64,000 nucleotides of DNA from Clostridium_AI sp964409685 (GTDB taxonomy: Bacteria; Bacillota; Clostridia; Lachnospirales; Lachnospiraceae). Shown here piece by piece: positions 1-8,381 of the stretch (within the stretch, counting starts at the first letter, position 1; every line of letters starts with the position of its first letter). The stretch is taken from positions 62,001 to 126,000 of the forward strand of contig CAYPEJ010000006.1 in the NCBI GenBank assembly GCA_964409685.1. The letters are read 5' to 3'. The position numbers and the translations under genes were made by a program. The notes beneath the pieces were generated by a model. The model was not told where the DNA came from, searched no databases, and saw only the letters and a list, made by a program, of their open reading frames with translations.

Positions 1-1
1 T

Positions 2-868
2 ATTACCAATCCGAGGGATAAGGTGATTATTTTTTCACCATTTTATGAAAATTATGGAGCAGACGCGATTCTTTCAGGTGCAGAGCCTATTTATGTTCCA
101 TTGGTTCCACCGAAATTTCAGTTTGACGAGGGATTACTAGAAGACGCATTTAAGCAGGGGGCAAAGGCATTGATTTTATGTAATCCGTCTAATCCATGTG
201 GAAAAGTATTTACTTATGAGGAGCTTACAGTTATTGCTAATTTGGCAAAGAAGTACGATGCATATGTGGTGACGGATGAAGTTTATGAGCATATTGTTTA
301 TGAACCGAACAGACATATTTATATGGCGTCATTGCCTGGAATGAGAGAACGGACGATTGTGTGTAATTCGCTTTCTAAGACATATTCTATTACTGGGTGG
401 CGTTTAGGATATGTGATTGCAGCACCAGAAATTGCGGACAGAGTAAAAAAGGTGCATGATTTTCTTACAGTAGGTGCAGCAGCACCTTTAATGGAAGCGG
501 CTGTAACGGGACTGGAATTTGAAGATGTGTATTATAAGGAACTACAGGCAAAATATACTCATATGAAAGAACTGTTTACAGGGGGATTAAAAGCATTAGG
601 TCTGACCTTTACGGAACCGCAGGGAGCATATTATGTCCTTCTGGATGTCAGTGAATTTGGAGTAAAGGATGATGTGGCATTTTGTGAGTGGATGGCAGAA
701 TATGTAGGCGTGGCAGCGGTACCTGGCTCTAGTTTTTTTAAGGAAGATGTACATCATCTGGTTAGATTTCATTTTGCAAAAAAGGATGATACATTAAAGG
801 AAGCACTGAAAAGGCTGGGAAAATTGCGTGATTTGGCATTCAATGCAACAGATGTTAGTTGGAGATAA
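2..868 (+). CDS. PLP-dependent class I/II aminotransferase, 5'-truncated
   Basis: The reading frame is open from the window edge, so the start lies upstream and only about the last 289 codons are present. Visible motifs are NPSNPCGKVF, DEVYEHIVYE (PLP-ring aspartate region) and SLSKTYSITGWRLGY, which carries the lysine that forms the Schiff base with PLP. These are typical of fold-type I aspartate/alanine/methionine aminotransferases. The C-terminal arm ends normally (VRFHFAK..., then a short basic tail). The substrate cannot be read from sequence. The gene ends about 160 bp before cysK, but a strong promoter lies between them, so it is probably a separate transcription unit. Family is certain, specificity unknown. 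Confidence 0.9.
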   Translation: MTNPRDKVIIFSPFYENYGADAILSGAEPIYVPLVPPKFQFDEGLLEDAFKQGAKALILCNPSNPCGKVFTYEELTVIANLAKKYDAYVVTDEVYEHIVYEPNRHIYMASLPGMRERTIVCNSLSKTYSITGWRLGYVIAAPEIADRVKKVHDFLTVGAAAPLMEAAVTGLEFEDVYYKELQAKYTHMKELFTGGLKALGLTFTEPQGAYYVLLDVSEFGVKDDVAFCEWMAEYVGVAAVPGSSFFKEDVHHLVRFHFAKKDDTLKEALKRLGKLRDLAFNATDVSWR

Positions 869-879
869 AAAATTTCAGA

Positions 880-928
880 ATATAATATATACCTATTGAC
901 ATACTGGGTTAATAGGTATATATTATAT
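880..928 (+). promoter_or_regulatory. cysK-operon promoter inside an 18-bp inverted repeat (Rrf2/CymR-type operator)
   Basis: Positions 880-897 and 911-928 are perfect reverse complements (18-bp arms, 13-nt spacer; core ACCTATT/AATAGGT). A near-consensus sigma-A promoter is embedded: -35 TTGACA at 896-901, 17-bp spacer, -10 TATATT at 919-924. A repressor on the repeat would block RNA polymerase. The Rrf2-family regulator at the end of the operon (7802-8230) is the obvious candidate; CymR, an Rrf2 protein, controls cysteine genes in Bacillus and Staphylococcus. The repeat and promoter are seen directly; the regulator assignment is inference. Confidence 0.75.
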
Positions 929-1025
929 AAAAACAAATAAACATATAAAAGAAGTACATATTCTAAGCGAGATCAGATGACTTTTGAATCGTTGGAAAAT
1001 AAAAAAATGGATAGGAGTGGTTTTT

Positions 1026-1958
1026 ATGTCAAAAATTTATAGAACATCAGAACAGTTAGTAGGAAAGACACCAATTTTGGAACTTACTCATATTGAGGAG
1101 GAATTTAGTCTTAACGCAAAGTTATTGGCAAAGCTGGAATATTTCAATCCTGCGGGTTCGGTAAAAGATCGAATTGCGAAAGCAATGATAGAAGAAGCGG
1201 AAAAAAGCGGAAAATTAAAGCCAGGCTCTGTGATTATTGAACCTACATCAGGAAATACAGGTATTGGATTGGCTTCAGTTGCGGCAGCCAAGGGGTACAG
1301 ACTTATCATTGTAATGCCAGAAACTATGTCTATTGAGAGACGAAAACTGATGAAAGCGTATGGTGCTGAGCTTGTTTTAACAGAAGGTGCAAAGGGGATG
1401 AAGGGAGCAATTGCAAAGGCAGATGAACTTGCACAGCAGATTCCAAATAGTATTATACCAGGGCAATTTGTAAATCCTGAAAATCCGAAGATTCATTTTG
1501 AGACGACAGGACCAGAAATATATGAAGATACAGAAGGTAATGTGGATATTCTGGTAGCAGGAATCGGAACGGGTGGAACGATTACTGGCGTGGGTAAGTA
1601 TTTAAAATCTCAGAATCCGAATATTAAGGTGGTTGCAGTAGAGCCTGCTTCATCACCTATACTTTCAAAAGGTACTGCGGGGGCACATAAGATTCAGGGA
1701 ATTGGAGCTGGTTTTGTTCCAGAAACTTTAGATACAGAGATTTATGATGAGATTATTACGGTAGAGAATGAAGATGCCTTTGAAAAAGGAAAATTAATAG
1801 GTAAGAAGGAAGGAATTCTTGTGGGAATTTCATCCGGAGCAGCACTTCATGCAGCCATTGAAGTGGCAAAGAGAGAGGAGAATAAGGATAAGAACATCGT
1901 AGTAATTTTCCCTGATTCCGGAGACCGATACCTTTCCACCGATCTTTTTGAAGAATAA
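1026..1958 (+). CDS. cysK: Cysteine synthase (O-acetylserine sulfhydrylase)
   Basis: A 310-residue PLP enzyme of the CysK/CysM family that makes cysteine from O-acetylserine and sulfide. The PLP lysine sits in NPAGSVKDRIA, the phosphate-binding loop is GIGTGGTITGVG, and the substrate loop is EPTSGNTGIGLA. Length is normal. An in-frame ATG 42 bp upstream exists, but the ATG at 1026 has a proper ribosome site (GGATAGGAGTGG) and starts at the family's usual N-terminus (MSKIYRTSEQLVGKTP). First gene of an operon with a sulfonate-type importer, which fits a role in assimilating scavenged sulfur. The exact nucleophile (sulfide or thiosulfate) is not decidable from sequence. Confidence 0.95.
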   Translation: MSKIYRTSEQLVGKTPILELTHIEEEFSLNAKLLAKLEYFNPAGSVKDRIAKAMIEEAEKSGKLKPGSVIIEPTSGNTGIGLASVAAAKGYRLIIVMPETMSIERRKLMKAYGAELVLTEGAKGMKGAIAKADELAQQIPNSIIPGQFVNPENPKIHFETTGPEIYEDTEGNVDILVAGIGTGGTITGVGKYLKSQNPNIKVVAVEPASSPILSKGTAGAHKIQGIGAGFVPETLDTEIYDEIITVENEDAFEKGKLIGKKEGILVGISSGAALHAAIEVAKREENKDKNIVVIFPDSGDRYLSTDLFEE

Positions 1959-2009
1959 ACATCACATTTGGAAGGGAAATAGACATGTGATGGAAAGGAG
2001 TTTACTGAG

Positions 2010-2954
2010 ATGAAAGTGGCTAAGAAAATAATTCCTATTATTTCAATTCTATTTGCAATTGCGGTGCAGACGTGGATTCCAAATTCCAGTCTGCATCCAC
2101 AGACAAAACCTTATTTTACATATATTTTAACAGCAATACTTATGATTTATCTAGTTTTATTCGTAATTTCTTTTTTTAAAAAGGGAGTAGACGAAAAAAT
2201 TAGCTATAAAGCATATTTCATTGGAGGAGCTATATTATTTCTAAATGTGTTAAATCTAATTACCGCAAAATATGCGGTTTTACCAGTATTATATTTTCCT
2301 GCATTAGATAGAGTATTTGGTGTCATGGTAGAACAACGGGAAGTTCTTATAAAATGTATCTTATATTCGGCACGACTTTTGGGATATGGCGTATTTTTTG
2401 GAGCGTTAGCTGGTATTACAACAGGTATTTGTATTGGATTTTCCAAAACATGTTCCTATTGGCTGAGTCCTGTGATCCGAGTATTAGGGCCAATACCATC
2501 AACAGCATGGATACCATTAATCCTGATTAGTTTTCCGACAGCTGTGTCAGCAAGTGCATTTTTGATCGCATTGGCAGTATGGTTTCCAACAACTATTATG
2601 ACAAGCAGTGGAATTTCCAATGTTCAAAATTCCTATTTTGAAATTGCCAGTACGCTTGGAGCAGGAAGGTTGTGGAAAGTGTTTCGGGTAGGAATACCAG
2701 CAGCCATGCCAAATATGTTTTTGGGCTTGTTTAATGGAGTGTGTTCCTCCTTTATTACCCTTGTGACAGCTGAGATGATAGGTGCAAAATATGGAATCGG
2801 CTGGTATGTGAATTGGCAGAAAGAGATGCTTTCTTATGCCAATGTATATGCAGGATTAATTATTATAGCAGTATTGTGTTCTCTGATTGTTACAATTTTA
2901 TTTAAAGTGAGAGATAAGGTTTTGATATGGCAGAAGGGGGTAATCAAATGGTAG
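2010..2954 (+). CDS. ABC transporter permease, sulfonate/nitrate/taurine type
   Basis: A 314-residue inner-membrane permease of the SsuC/TauC/NrtB family. The EAA-type cytoplasmic loop that docks the ATPase is visible as ASTLGAGRLWKVFRVGIPAA. It is longer than SsuC (about 260 residues) because of a hydrophobic N-terminal region with two or three extra predicted membrane segments (residues about 5-90). Ribosome site AAAGGAG precedes the ATG. It overlaps the following ATPase gene by 7 bp, showing translational coupling. With the ATPase and lipoprotein that follow it forms a complete importer. Substrate is probably an organosulfur compound given cysK upstream, but nitrate, bicarbonate or pyrimidine-precursor transporters share this fold. 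Confidence 0.9.
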   Translation: MKVAKKIIPIISILFAIAVQTWIPNSSLHPQTKPYFTYILTAILMIYLVLFVISFFKKGVDEKISYKAYFIGGAILFLNVLNLITAKYAVLPVLYFPALDRVFGVMVEQREVLIKCILYSARLLGYGVFFGALAGITTGICIGFSKTCSYWLSPVIRVLGPIPSTAWIPLILISFPTAVSASAFLIALAVWFPTTIMTSSGISNVQNSYFEIASTLGAGRLWKVFRVGIPAAMPNMFLGLFNGVCSSFITLVTAEMIGAKYGIGWYVNWQKEMLSYANVYAGLIIIAVLCSLIVTILFKVRDKVLIWQKGVIKW

Positions 2955-3727
2955 GTCAGATTAAAATAGAAAATGCCGTAAAAAAGTTCACTTCTGCTGA
3001 TAAGGAAGAAATACTGGCATTAAACGGAATTAACTTGGATATTAAGCCGGGAGAATTTATTTCACTAATTGGTCCATCTGGGTGTGGTAAGTCAACCTTG
3101 TTGAGATTGATTGCGGGCTTGGATTTTCCGGATAGTGGAGTATTGAATTTAGATGGCAAAGCGATTACCAAGCCAGACTGTGAACGTGGGTTTATGTTTC
3201 AGAATCATACCCTTTTGCCGTGGCTTACAATATACGACAATATTGCTTTTGGATTAAAGGCAAGAAAGATTTATAAGAAAAAAAAGGAAGAAGTGGATAA
3301 GTATATTGAGCTTGTTGGATTAAAGGGCTTTGAAAAATCGTATCCGCACCAGTTGTCAGGAGGAATGTGTCAAAGAGCTTCCTTAGCGAGAGCGTTAGTT
3401 GGTCATCCGAAGGTATTGTTGCTAGATGAACCGTTAGGGGCATTGGATGCTTTTACAAGGATGAACATTCAGGATGAGATTCTTCGAATAAGAGAAGAAC
3501 ACAATATGACGATGATAATGGTTACACATGATGTAGATGAGGCTATTTATTTGTCTGACAGAGTAGTTATTATGTCGGCTCGCCCAGCTAGGATAGAGAA
3601 GATTTTAAATATTGAACTGCCTAGGCCAAGAGCAAGAAGCAATCCTGATTTTTTAGCATATCGAGCAAAGGCATTAAAGCTATTAAATTACGGTGGAGAA
3701 ATAAAAGAAGTGGAGTATTATTTATAA
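2948..3727 (+). CDS. ABC transporter ATPase, sulfonate/nitrate/taurine type
   Basis: A 259-residue ATPase partner of the upstream permease. All motifs are intact: Walker A GPSGCGKS, Q-loop MFQNHTLLPW, signature LSGGMCQRASLARAL, Walker B VLLLDEPLGALDA and switch histidine VTHDVDEA. The start at 2948 follows an AGAAGGGGG ribosome site at 8 nt, better than the upstream in-frame ATG at 2927. The sequence MFQNHTLLPWLTIYDNIAFGL is typical of SsuB/TauB. Cytoplasmic, energises the importer. Confidence 0.92.
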   Translation: MVGQIKIENAVKKFTSADKEEILALNGINLDIKPGEFISLIGPSGCGKSTLLRLIAGLDFPDSGVLNLDGKAITKPDCERGFMFQNHTLLPWLTIYDNIAFGLKARKIYKKKKEEVDKYIELVGLKGFEKSYPHQLSGGMCQRASLARALVGHPKVLLLDEPLGALDAFTRMNIQDEILRIREEHNMTMIMVTHDVDEAIYLSDRVVIMSARPARIEKILNIELPRPRARSNPDFLAYRAKALKLLNYGGEIKEVEYYL

Positions 3728-3748
3728 CATCAGTACTGGAGGAAAAGG

Positions 3749-4756
3749 ATGAAGCGAAGAAGGATAAGTTTTGTGGCAATGCTGATACTGATTGTGTTAT
3801 TGACGGCAGGCTGCGGAAAGAATCAGAAGACAGATAAGGACAATGAAGAATACGTTGTGAAAATAGGATATAGCACTGGATTGTGCCATGCACCGATACA
3901 TATTGCCGTTGAAAATGGATATTTTGAGAATGAAGGTCTGAAGTTTGAAGCGATTAACATAGAAAGTGGTGTCATAGCAGAGGCTGTTGGTACAGGACAG
4001 GTAGATGCAGGCTTTGGTTTGGTAGGTAAGTTTGTACAGCCATTGGAAAATGGATTACCGATGAAGCTTACGGCTGGTATTCACACAGGATGTACCAAAT
4101 TAGTTGTGCAGGAAAACTCGGATATAAAATCAGTTGAGGATTTGAAAGGGAAAAAAATAGGGGTGTCAAGCCTTGCAGATTCCCCATGTTTAACTGCAAA
4201 GCGTTCTCTTGCAAAGGCTGGGATTGGAGTAACGGCTGAAAATATGGAAGTAGAATTTGTCGTATATAATAATGCGGATTTACCAATGGCATTGCAAAAT
4301 GGAGCAATTGATGCCTTTTGTGCAGCAGATCCAGCAGTGTCGGTTGCACAAGAGGAATATAATCTTAGAGCGATTATTGATACAACGACGGATGAGGAAT
4401 ATAAGGATGAATATTGTTGCTTGAGCTTTGTATCGAAAGAGTTGGCAGAAACATATCCAGACTTAGCAGCAAAATATACGAGAGCTGTTATGAAGGCAGC
4501 AAAATGGATTGAAGAAAATCCAGATGAGGCAGCGAAGATTCAGTTAGAAAAAAATTATGTAACAGGTGAATTAACGTTTAATGCAGGGATTCTGGACAGC
4601 TATAATTATAATCCAACAGTAAGCGGCGGGTATGATGCGCTGGCAAAGAGTGTAAGAGAGTTGCAGGAGATAGGCATTATCAGAAAGGAAACAGATGCCC
4701 AGGCTCTGATTGATAATTCATTTATCAGGCTAGAAGGCGTCGAGGATACATATTAA
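3749..4756 (+). CDS. Substrate-binding lipoprotein of the sulfonate/nitrate-type ABC importer
   Basis: A 335-residue lipoprotein. The N-terminus is a basic/hydrophobic signal with lipobox LTAGC, giving a lipid-anchored cysteine at about residue 22. The mature part is an NMT1/SsuA-like periplasmic-binding fold (KIGYSTGLCHAPIHIAVENGYF; GVIAEAVGTGQVDAGFGL; LKGKKIGVSSLADSPC). It contains cysteines uncommon in this family (GLCHAP, HTGCTK, DSPCLT, YCCLS). It completes a permease-ATPase-binding-protein set. The ligand is unknown; organosulfur compounds are favoured by context, thiamine-precursor-like ligands by fold. Confidence 0.88.
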   Translation: MKRRRISFVAMLILIVLLTAGCGKNQKTDKDNEEYVVKIGYSTGLCHAPIHIAVENGYFENEGLKFEAINIESGVIAEAVGTGQVDAGFGLVGKFVQPLENGLPMKLTAGIHTGCTKLVVQENSDIKSVEDLKGKKIGVSSLADSPCLTAKRSLAKAGIGVTAENMEVEFVVYNNADLPMALQNGAIDAFCAADPAVSVAQEEYNLRAIIDTTTDEEYKDEYCCLSFVSKELAETYPDLAAKYTRAVMKAAKWIEENPDEAAKIQLEKNYVTGELTFNAGILDSYNYNPTVSGGYDALAKSVRELQEIGIIRKETDAQALIDNSFIRLEGVEDTY

Positions 4757-4771
4757 GGGGAGGCTATTAGA

Positions 4772-5413
4772 ATGGAACAGAATAAATGTTTTAGTTGTTC
4801 AGCTTGTAGTGTATTAAGCTGTAAAAATAATGATGGGAATTATCCTTCATTTTGTTTGACGAAATCTTTGGATCAAGATTTACTGCAAGAATCATTGGAT
4901 ATATATGATAACGACGAACGTTATGGAACGATAGCGCAAGTGTCAGCAGGAATTGAAGGGGATTTTTACGGACAGAAAACGAGAGTAGAAGAAACCATTG
5001 AATTCATAAAAAGAATTGGAGCAAAAAAGATAGGAATTGCAACTTGTGTCGGTTTGATTCCAGAAACACGTTTGTTTACGAAGCTTCTAGATAAAGAAGG
5101 AATCGCGTATTATACAGTAGGTTGTAAAGTAGGTGCCGTTGACAAAACAAGGATTGGTATTCCAGAGGAGAAGAAGCTTAACAGAGGCTGCGGGCATGAA
5201 TCCATGTGTAATCCTATATTACAGGCAAAGATTCTGAATGAGCAAAAGACAGATTTTAATATTATGATAGGTCTTTGTGTAGGTCATGATTCGCTGTTTT
5301 TGAAGCATGTGGAAGCACCGACAACCGTATTGATTGTGAAGGACAGAGTGTTATGTCATAATCCGGTGGCGGCATTATACAGTAGCACAGGTATGTATTC
5401 TAGATTTAAGTAA
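4772..5413 (+). CDS. DUF1847 cysteine-rich, probably metal-binding protein
   Basis: A 213-residue soluble protein that I assign to the DUF1847 family. It opens with a cysteine cluster (C6, C9, C12, C17: CFSCSACSVLSC) and has further cysteines in ATCVGL, VGCKVG, RGCGHESMC, GLCVGHDS and LCHNP, a pattern expected for a zinc or iron-sulfur protein. No signal peptide or membrane segment is visible. It lies 15 bp after the binding-protein gene, in the same operon. No biochemical function is known to me for this family; context with cysK and an importer suggests a part in sulfur or metal handling (inference). Confidence 0.8.
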   Translation: MEQNKCFSCSACSVLSCKNNDGNYPSFCLTKSLDQDLLQESLDIYDNDERYGTIAQVSAGIEGDFYGQKTRVEETIEFIKRIGAKKIGIATCVGLIPETRLFTKLLDKEGIAYYTVGCKVGAVDKTRIGIPEEKKLNRGCGHESMCNPILQAKILNEQKTDFNIMIGLCVGHDSLFLKHVEAPTTVLIVKDRVLCHNPVAALYSSTGMYSRFK

Positions 5414-5423
5414 GGGTGATGAA

Positions 5424-5819
5424 ATGAAAGGCAGAATAATAAGTGCATTTTTTCATATAGTAATGGGCTTGGGAATTGCAATAGGCCCATATACTGTATT
5501 TCAAGTATGTGACACTTCAGAGAAAATAATGAAATGCTGGTGGTCAGTCAGAGCAGTAACGGCATTGGGAATCCTTCTTATCGTTGCTGGTATTCTTAGC
5601 TCACTGTTCAAGGAAAAAGTTGCGTTAGCTGCGATTAGTCTCTACAATATAGCAACAAGTGTGATGGCGATTTTGATTCCCAGTGTATTAATAGGCGGCT
5701 GCATGAAAGATACGATGCCTTGCAGGAGTCTTACATTTCCAGCAATCTATGTGATGGCTGGAATCGTAATTTTATTTAATATAGGGAATATATTTTACTT
5801 GAAAAAAGCAGGGAAGTGA
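5424..5819 (+). CDS. DUF4418 small membrane protein
   Basis: A 131-residue protein with four hydrophobic segments (about residues 5-25, 44-60, 70-92, 105-125) and conserved-looking cysteines at the segment boundaries (FQVC, MKCWWS, IGGCMKDTMPC). The pattern matches the DUF4418 family, which has no known function. The start at 5424 follows AAGGGTGATGAA. It runs into the next gene (permease), so the two are translationally coupled. Probably a membrane accessory of the MacB-like transporter that follows (inference). Confidence 0.75.
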   Translation: MKGRIISAFFHIVMGLGIAIGPYTVFQVCDTSEKIMKCWWSVRAVTALGILLIVAGILSSLFKEKVALAAISLYNIATSVMAILIPSVLIGGCMKDTMPCRSLTFPAIYVMAGIVILFNIGNIFYLKKAGK

Positions 5820-5824
5820 ATGGT

Positions 5825-7021
5825 ATGAGGAACGGACTGACCATGTGGAATATCGCATATAGAAATGTAAAGTGTAACGTGTATAGAACAAGTGTGATGA
5901 TTTTATTCATCTTTGTATTAACCGCAGGTCTCTTTAGCAGTATGGTGATTCTTACCAGTCTGGAGAGTGGCATTGAAAGTACGTCAGAACGTTTAGGCGC
6001 AGATATCGTAGTGGTTCCCGCAAGCTATTACAGTTCTATCGAGAATGCATTGTTCACAGGAGAACCTTGTACCGTATATTTCGAGAAAGCATGGGTGGAA
6101 CGTCTGGAGGAGATTGAGGGAATGGAATCAGTCTCCTCCCAGCTTTTTCTATCATCATTAGGTGAGGAATGTTGTGAATCGCTTATACAGCTAATCGCAT
6201 TTGATGAAGAAGATTTTGTAATCAGTCCATGGATACGGGAAAATACCGATAAAAAAATAACCCAGTATGAAGTTATGGCAGGAAGTAAATGCGGTTTGAA
6301 AAAAGGGCAGGAAGTTTCCTATTATGGCGTTGCGTTTACAGTGGCAGGCGTTCTTGAGTATAGTGGAATGGGGTATGATCATTCCATTTTCCTAAGTTTT
6401 GATGGGGCAAGGAGGATGTTGGATTCAGAAGTTGCCCGAAATTTTCTGTCAGTACAAAGTGATGAAGTGGTTTCTATGATAAATCTGAAAGTCAAGGATG
6501 GTTATGAAATAGAAGAAGTAAGTAACAGTATTGCAGCCAAGTATCCAGAGATTGCAGTATACACAACCAATAAGATGTTTGGTCATATAGAGAAAAATAT
6601 TAGAGTATTTTCATCCTATAGCAAAATAATTACGGTGTTATTGGGATTTCTATGTATGATCGCTGTAATGAGTCTTTTTTCAATTACTGTAAATGAAAGG
6701 AAACGAGAATATGGTATTTTCACATTGTTTGGAACAAGTAGAAAACAGCTTGTGGAGATGGTTCTATCAGAAGCGGTAATTATACTTTTTATAGGAACAT
6801 TTTTAGGAATTGTGGTATCAGCAGTTTTGTTGCAGGCGTTTCAAAATCTGATTGCAGTAAGGATAGAAATGCCATATTTGATATTAGATGTTTGGAGTGA
6901 AGTGAAAATTGCCATAAAAAGTATTTTGATAACACTAGGAGTAGGAAGTGTATCAACAGCATATGCAGTATTCCGTTTAATCTCATGTAATGGAATAGAG
7001 CTACTGAAGGAGGGAGACTGA
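5825..7021 (+). CDS. FtsX/MacB-like ABC transporter permease
   Basis: A 398-residue permease with one N-terminal membrane segment (about residues 20-45), a large extracellular MacB-PCD-like domain (about 45-260) and three C-terminal segments (about 265-395), the FtsX arrangement. The typical loop NERKREYGIFTLFGTSRKQL is present. The ATG at 5825 is chosen over the upstream GTG at 5816, which sits inside the ribosome site (GGGAAGTG). The stop overlaps the start of the ATPase (ATGA). Such permeases usually drive lipoprotein or small-molecule export or sense signals rather than import. Confidence 0.88.
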   Translation: MRNGLTMWNIAYRNVKCNVYRTSVMILFIFVLTAGLFSSMVILTSLESGIESTSERLGADIVVVPASYYSSIENALFTGEPCTVYFEKAWVERLEEIEGMESVSSQLFLSSLGEECCESLIQLIAFDEEDFVISPWIRENTDKKITQYEVMAGSKCGLKKGQEVSYYGVAFTVAGVLEYSGMGYDHSIFLSFDGARRMLDSEVARNFLSVQSDEVVSMINLKVKDGYEIEEVSNSIAAKYPEIAVYTTNKMFGHIEKNIRVFSSYSKIITVLLGFLCMIAVMSLFSITVNERKREYGIFTLFGTSRKQLVEMVLSEAVIILFIGTFLGIVVSAVLLQAFQNLIAVRIEMPYLILDVWSEVKIAIKSILITLGVGSVSTAYAVFRLISCNGIELLKEGD

Positions 7022-7728
7022 TGTTGCTTGAAATGCGAGAGGTTAGCAAAATGTACAAGAGGGATGAGAGAGAGTTTTTGGCAGTAGAGGATTTCAATTT
7101 GGAAATGGACAAAGGTGAATTTGTGGCAGTCTGTGGGGCATCTGGAAGTGGGAAGAGTACATTATTTCACATGCTAGCTGGTTTGCTAAAGCCTGATAAG
7201 GGGCAGATTCTTTTTCAAGGAGAGGATATATCTGCAAAGAATACAACGGAAATAGCAAAATATAGAAATCATGAAATTGGATATGTTCTTCAAGGGCAGA
7301 GTGTGTTAAAAAATTATACGGTACTGGAAAATATCTGTCTGCCATTTTATATATCAGGAAGTAAGGGTGAGGTATATGAATGGGGAATGGAATTATTGAA
7401 AAAAACAGGACTAGTACAATGCGCCAACTCCTATCCAGAGCAGTTATCTGGAGGAGAAATGCGAAGAACTGCTATTGCAAGAGCGCTTATTAATAAACCA
7501 AAGCTTATTCTTGCAGATGAACCTACAAGTAATCTGGATAAGGAGAATGCCATATATGTGTTGGAGCTATTGAATCAGGTGCGCCAGGATGGAGTGGGGG
7601 TAATGATTAGTACACATGATGAATGGTATCAAGCTTATGCGGATAAAATCATAAGGATAAATCACGGAAGGATTGTTGAGACAGAATGTGATACACAAAA
7701 AGGGAATCGTTATGAAACCGTTCGTTGA
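7021..7728 (+). CDS. LolD/MacB-like ABC transporter ATPase
   Basis: A 235-residue ATPase paired with the preceding FtsX-like permease. Walker A GASGSGKST, Q-loop VLQGQSVLKNYTV, signature LSGGEMRRTAIARAL, Walker B LILADEPTSNLD and switch STHDEWY are all intact. It is the last transporter gene of the cysK operon. Together with DUF4418 and the permease it forms a second, export- or signalling-type ABC unit beside the importer. Confidence 0.92.
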   Translation: MLLEMREVSKMYKRDEREFLAVEDFNLEMDKGEFVAVCGASGSGKSTLFHMLAGLLKPDKGQILFQGEDISAKNTTEIAKYRNHEIGYVLQGQSVLKNYTVLENICLPFYISGSKGEVYEWGMELLKKTGLVQCANSYPEQLSGGEMRRTAIARALINKPKLILADEPTSNLDKENAIYVLELLNQVRQDGVGVMISTHDEWYQAYADKIIRINHGRIVETECDTQKGNRYETVR

Positions 7729-7753
7729 TAAATAATTGCTTTCATGATAAAAT
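7725..7753 (+). promoter_or_regulatory. Probable own promoter of the Rrf2 regulator
   Basis: TTGATA at 7725-7730, 17-bp spacer, extended -10 TGA-TAAAAT ending at 7753. It overlaps the stop of the upstream ATPase gene and would let the regulator be made independently of the operon promoter. Confidence 0.55.
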
Positions 7754-7801
7754 GTCAATATTATGATGAACGGAGTTAGAAAGGCAAGGTAATAAATAGA
7801 T

Positions 7802-8230
7802 ATGATGATTTCAACAAAAGGGCGTTATGCTTTAAGAGTAATGATATATTTGGCAGAGCAGCAGAGTGTAGAATATATTCCATTAAAAGAAATTGCAAAA
7901 CGTCAAAATATATCTCAAAAATATTTGGAAAGCATTATGAGTATATTGTCCAAAAATAACTTTATAGAAGCATTACATGGAAAAGGCGGGGGATATCGCC
8001 TGAATCGTGATCCCGCAGATTATAAAGTGGGAGATATATTAAGACTGATAGAAGGAACTCTTGCACCAGTGTCTTGTTTAGAAGAAGGTGCAAAAAAATG
8101 CAATCATGTGACAGAATGTAGAACATTGCCTATGTGGACTAAGTTGAATGATATTATTAACGAATATCTAGACAGTGTGTCTATTGCAGATTTGGCAAGA
8201 AATGAACCTATTGATAATTATGTGATTTAG
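7802..8230 (+). CDS. Rrf2-family transcriptional regulator (IscR/CymR-like)
   Basis: A 142-residue winged-helix protein starting MMISTKGRYALRVMIYLAEQ, the Rrf2 hallmark; recognition helix region about residues 30-55 (IAKRQNISQKYLESIMSIL) and wing GKGGGYRLNR. Three cysteines C92, C100 and C106 (VSCLEEG...C...TEC) lie where IscR binds its iron-sulfur cluster, so it could sense cluster or cysteine status; CymR-type members lack this set. It follows the sulfur operon and is the likely ligand of the operator at 880-928. The ribosome site is weak (GGCAAGG), and the second ATG at 7805 is possible. Confidence 0.88.
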   Translation: MMISTKGRYALRVMIYLAEQQSVEYIPLKEIAKRQNISQKYLESIMSILSKNNFIEALHGKGGGYRLNRDPADYKVGDILRLIEGTLAPVSCLEEGAKKCNHVTECRTLPMWTKLNDIINEYLDSVSIADLARNEPIDNYVI

Positions 8231-8254
8231 CATGAAAGAATAGCAGATGTTACG

Positions 8255-8298
8255 AAGAGATGTGTGAAAGCTTTTTAGATTCACCATCTCTTTTTTTA
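8255..8298 (+). terminator. Intrinsic terminator after the Rrf2 gene
   Basis: AAGAGATG (8255-8262) pairs with CATCTCTT (8285-8292), extended inward by GTGAA/TTCAC with one bulged base, and is followed by a run of T. It closes the cysK operon. Confidence 0.8.
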
Positions 8299-8324
8299 CA
8301 TTGTCAAAAAATTACAATTTTATA

Positions 8325-8353
8325 TTGCTAAATTATATTTAAAAATGTATAAT
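8325..8353 (+). promoter_or_regulatory. Promoter of the KS-AT-like gene
   Basis: -35 TTGCTA (8325-8330), 17-bp spacer, -10 TATAAT (8348-8353), 29 bp before the chosen GTG start. Confidence 0.6.
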
Positions 8354-8381
8354 AAAGTAAAAAAACGTGGGGGTTATTAAA

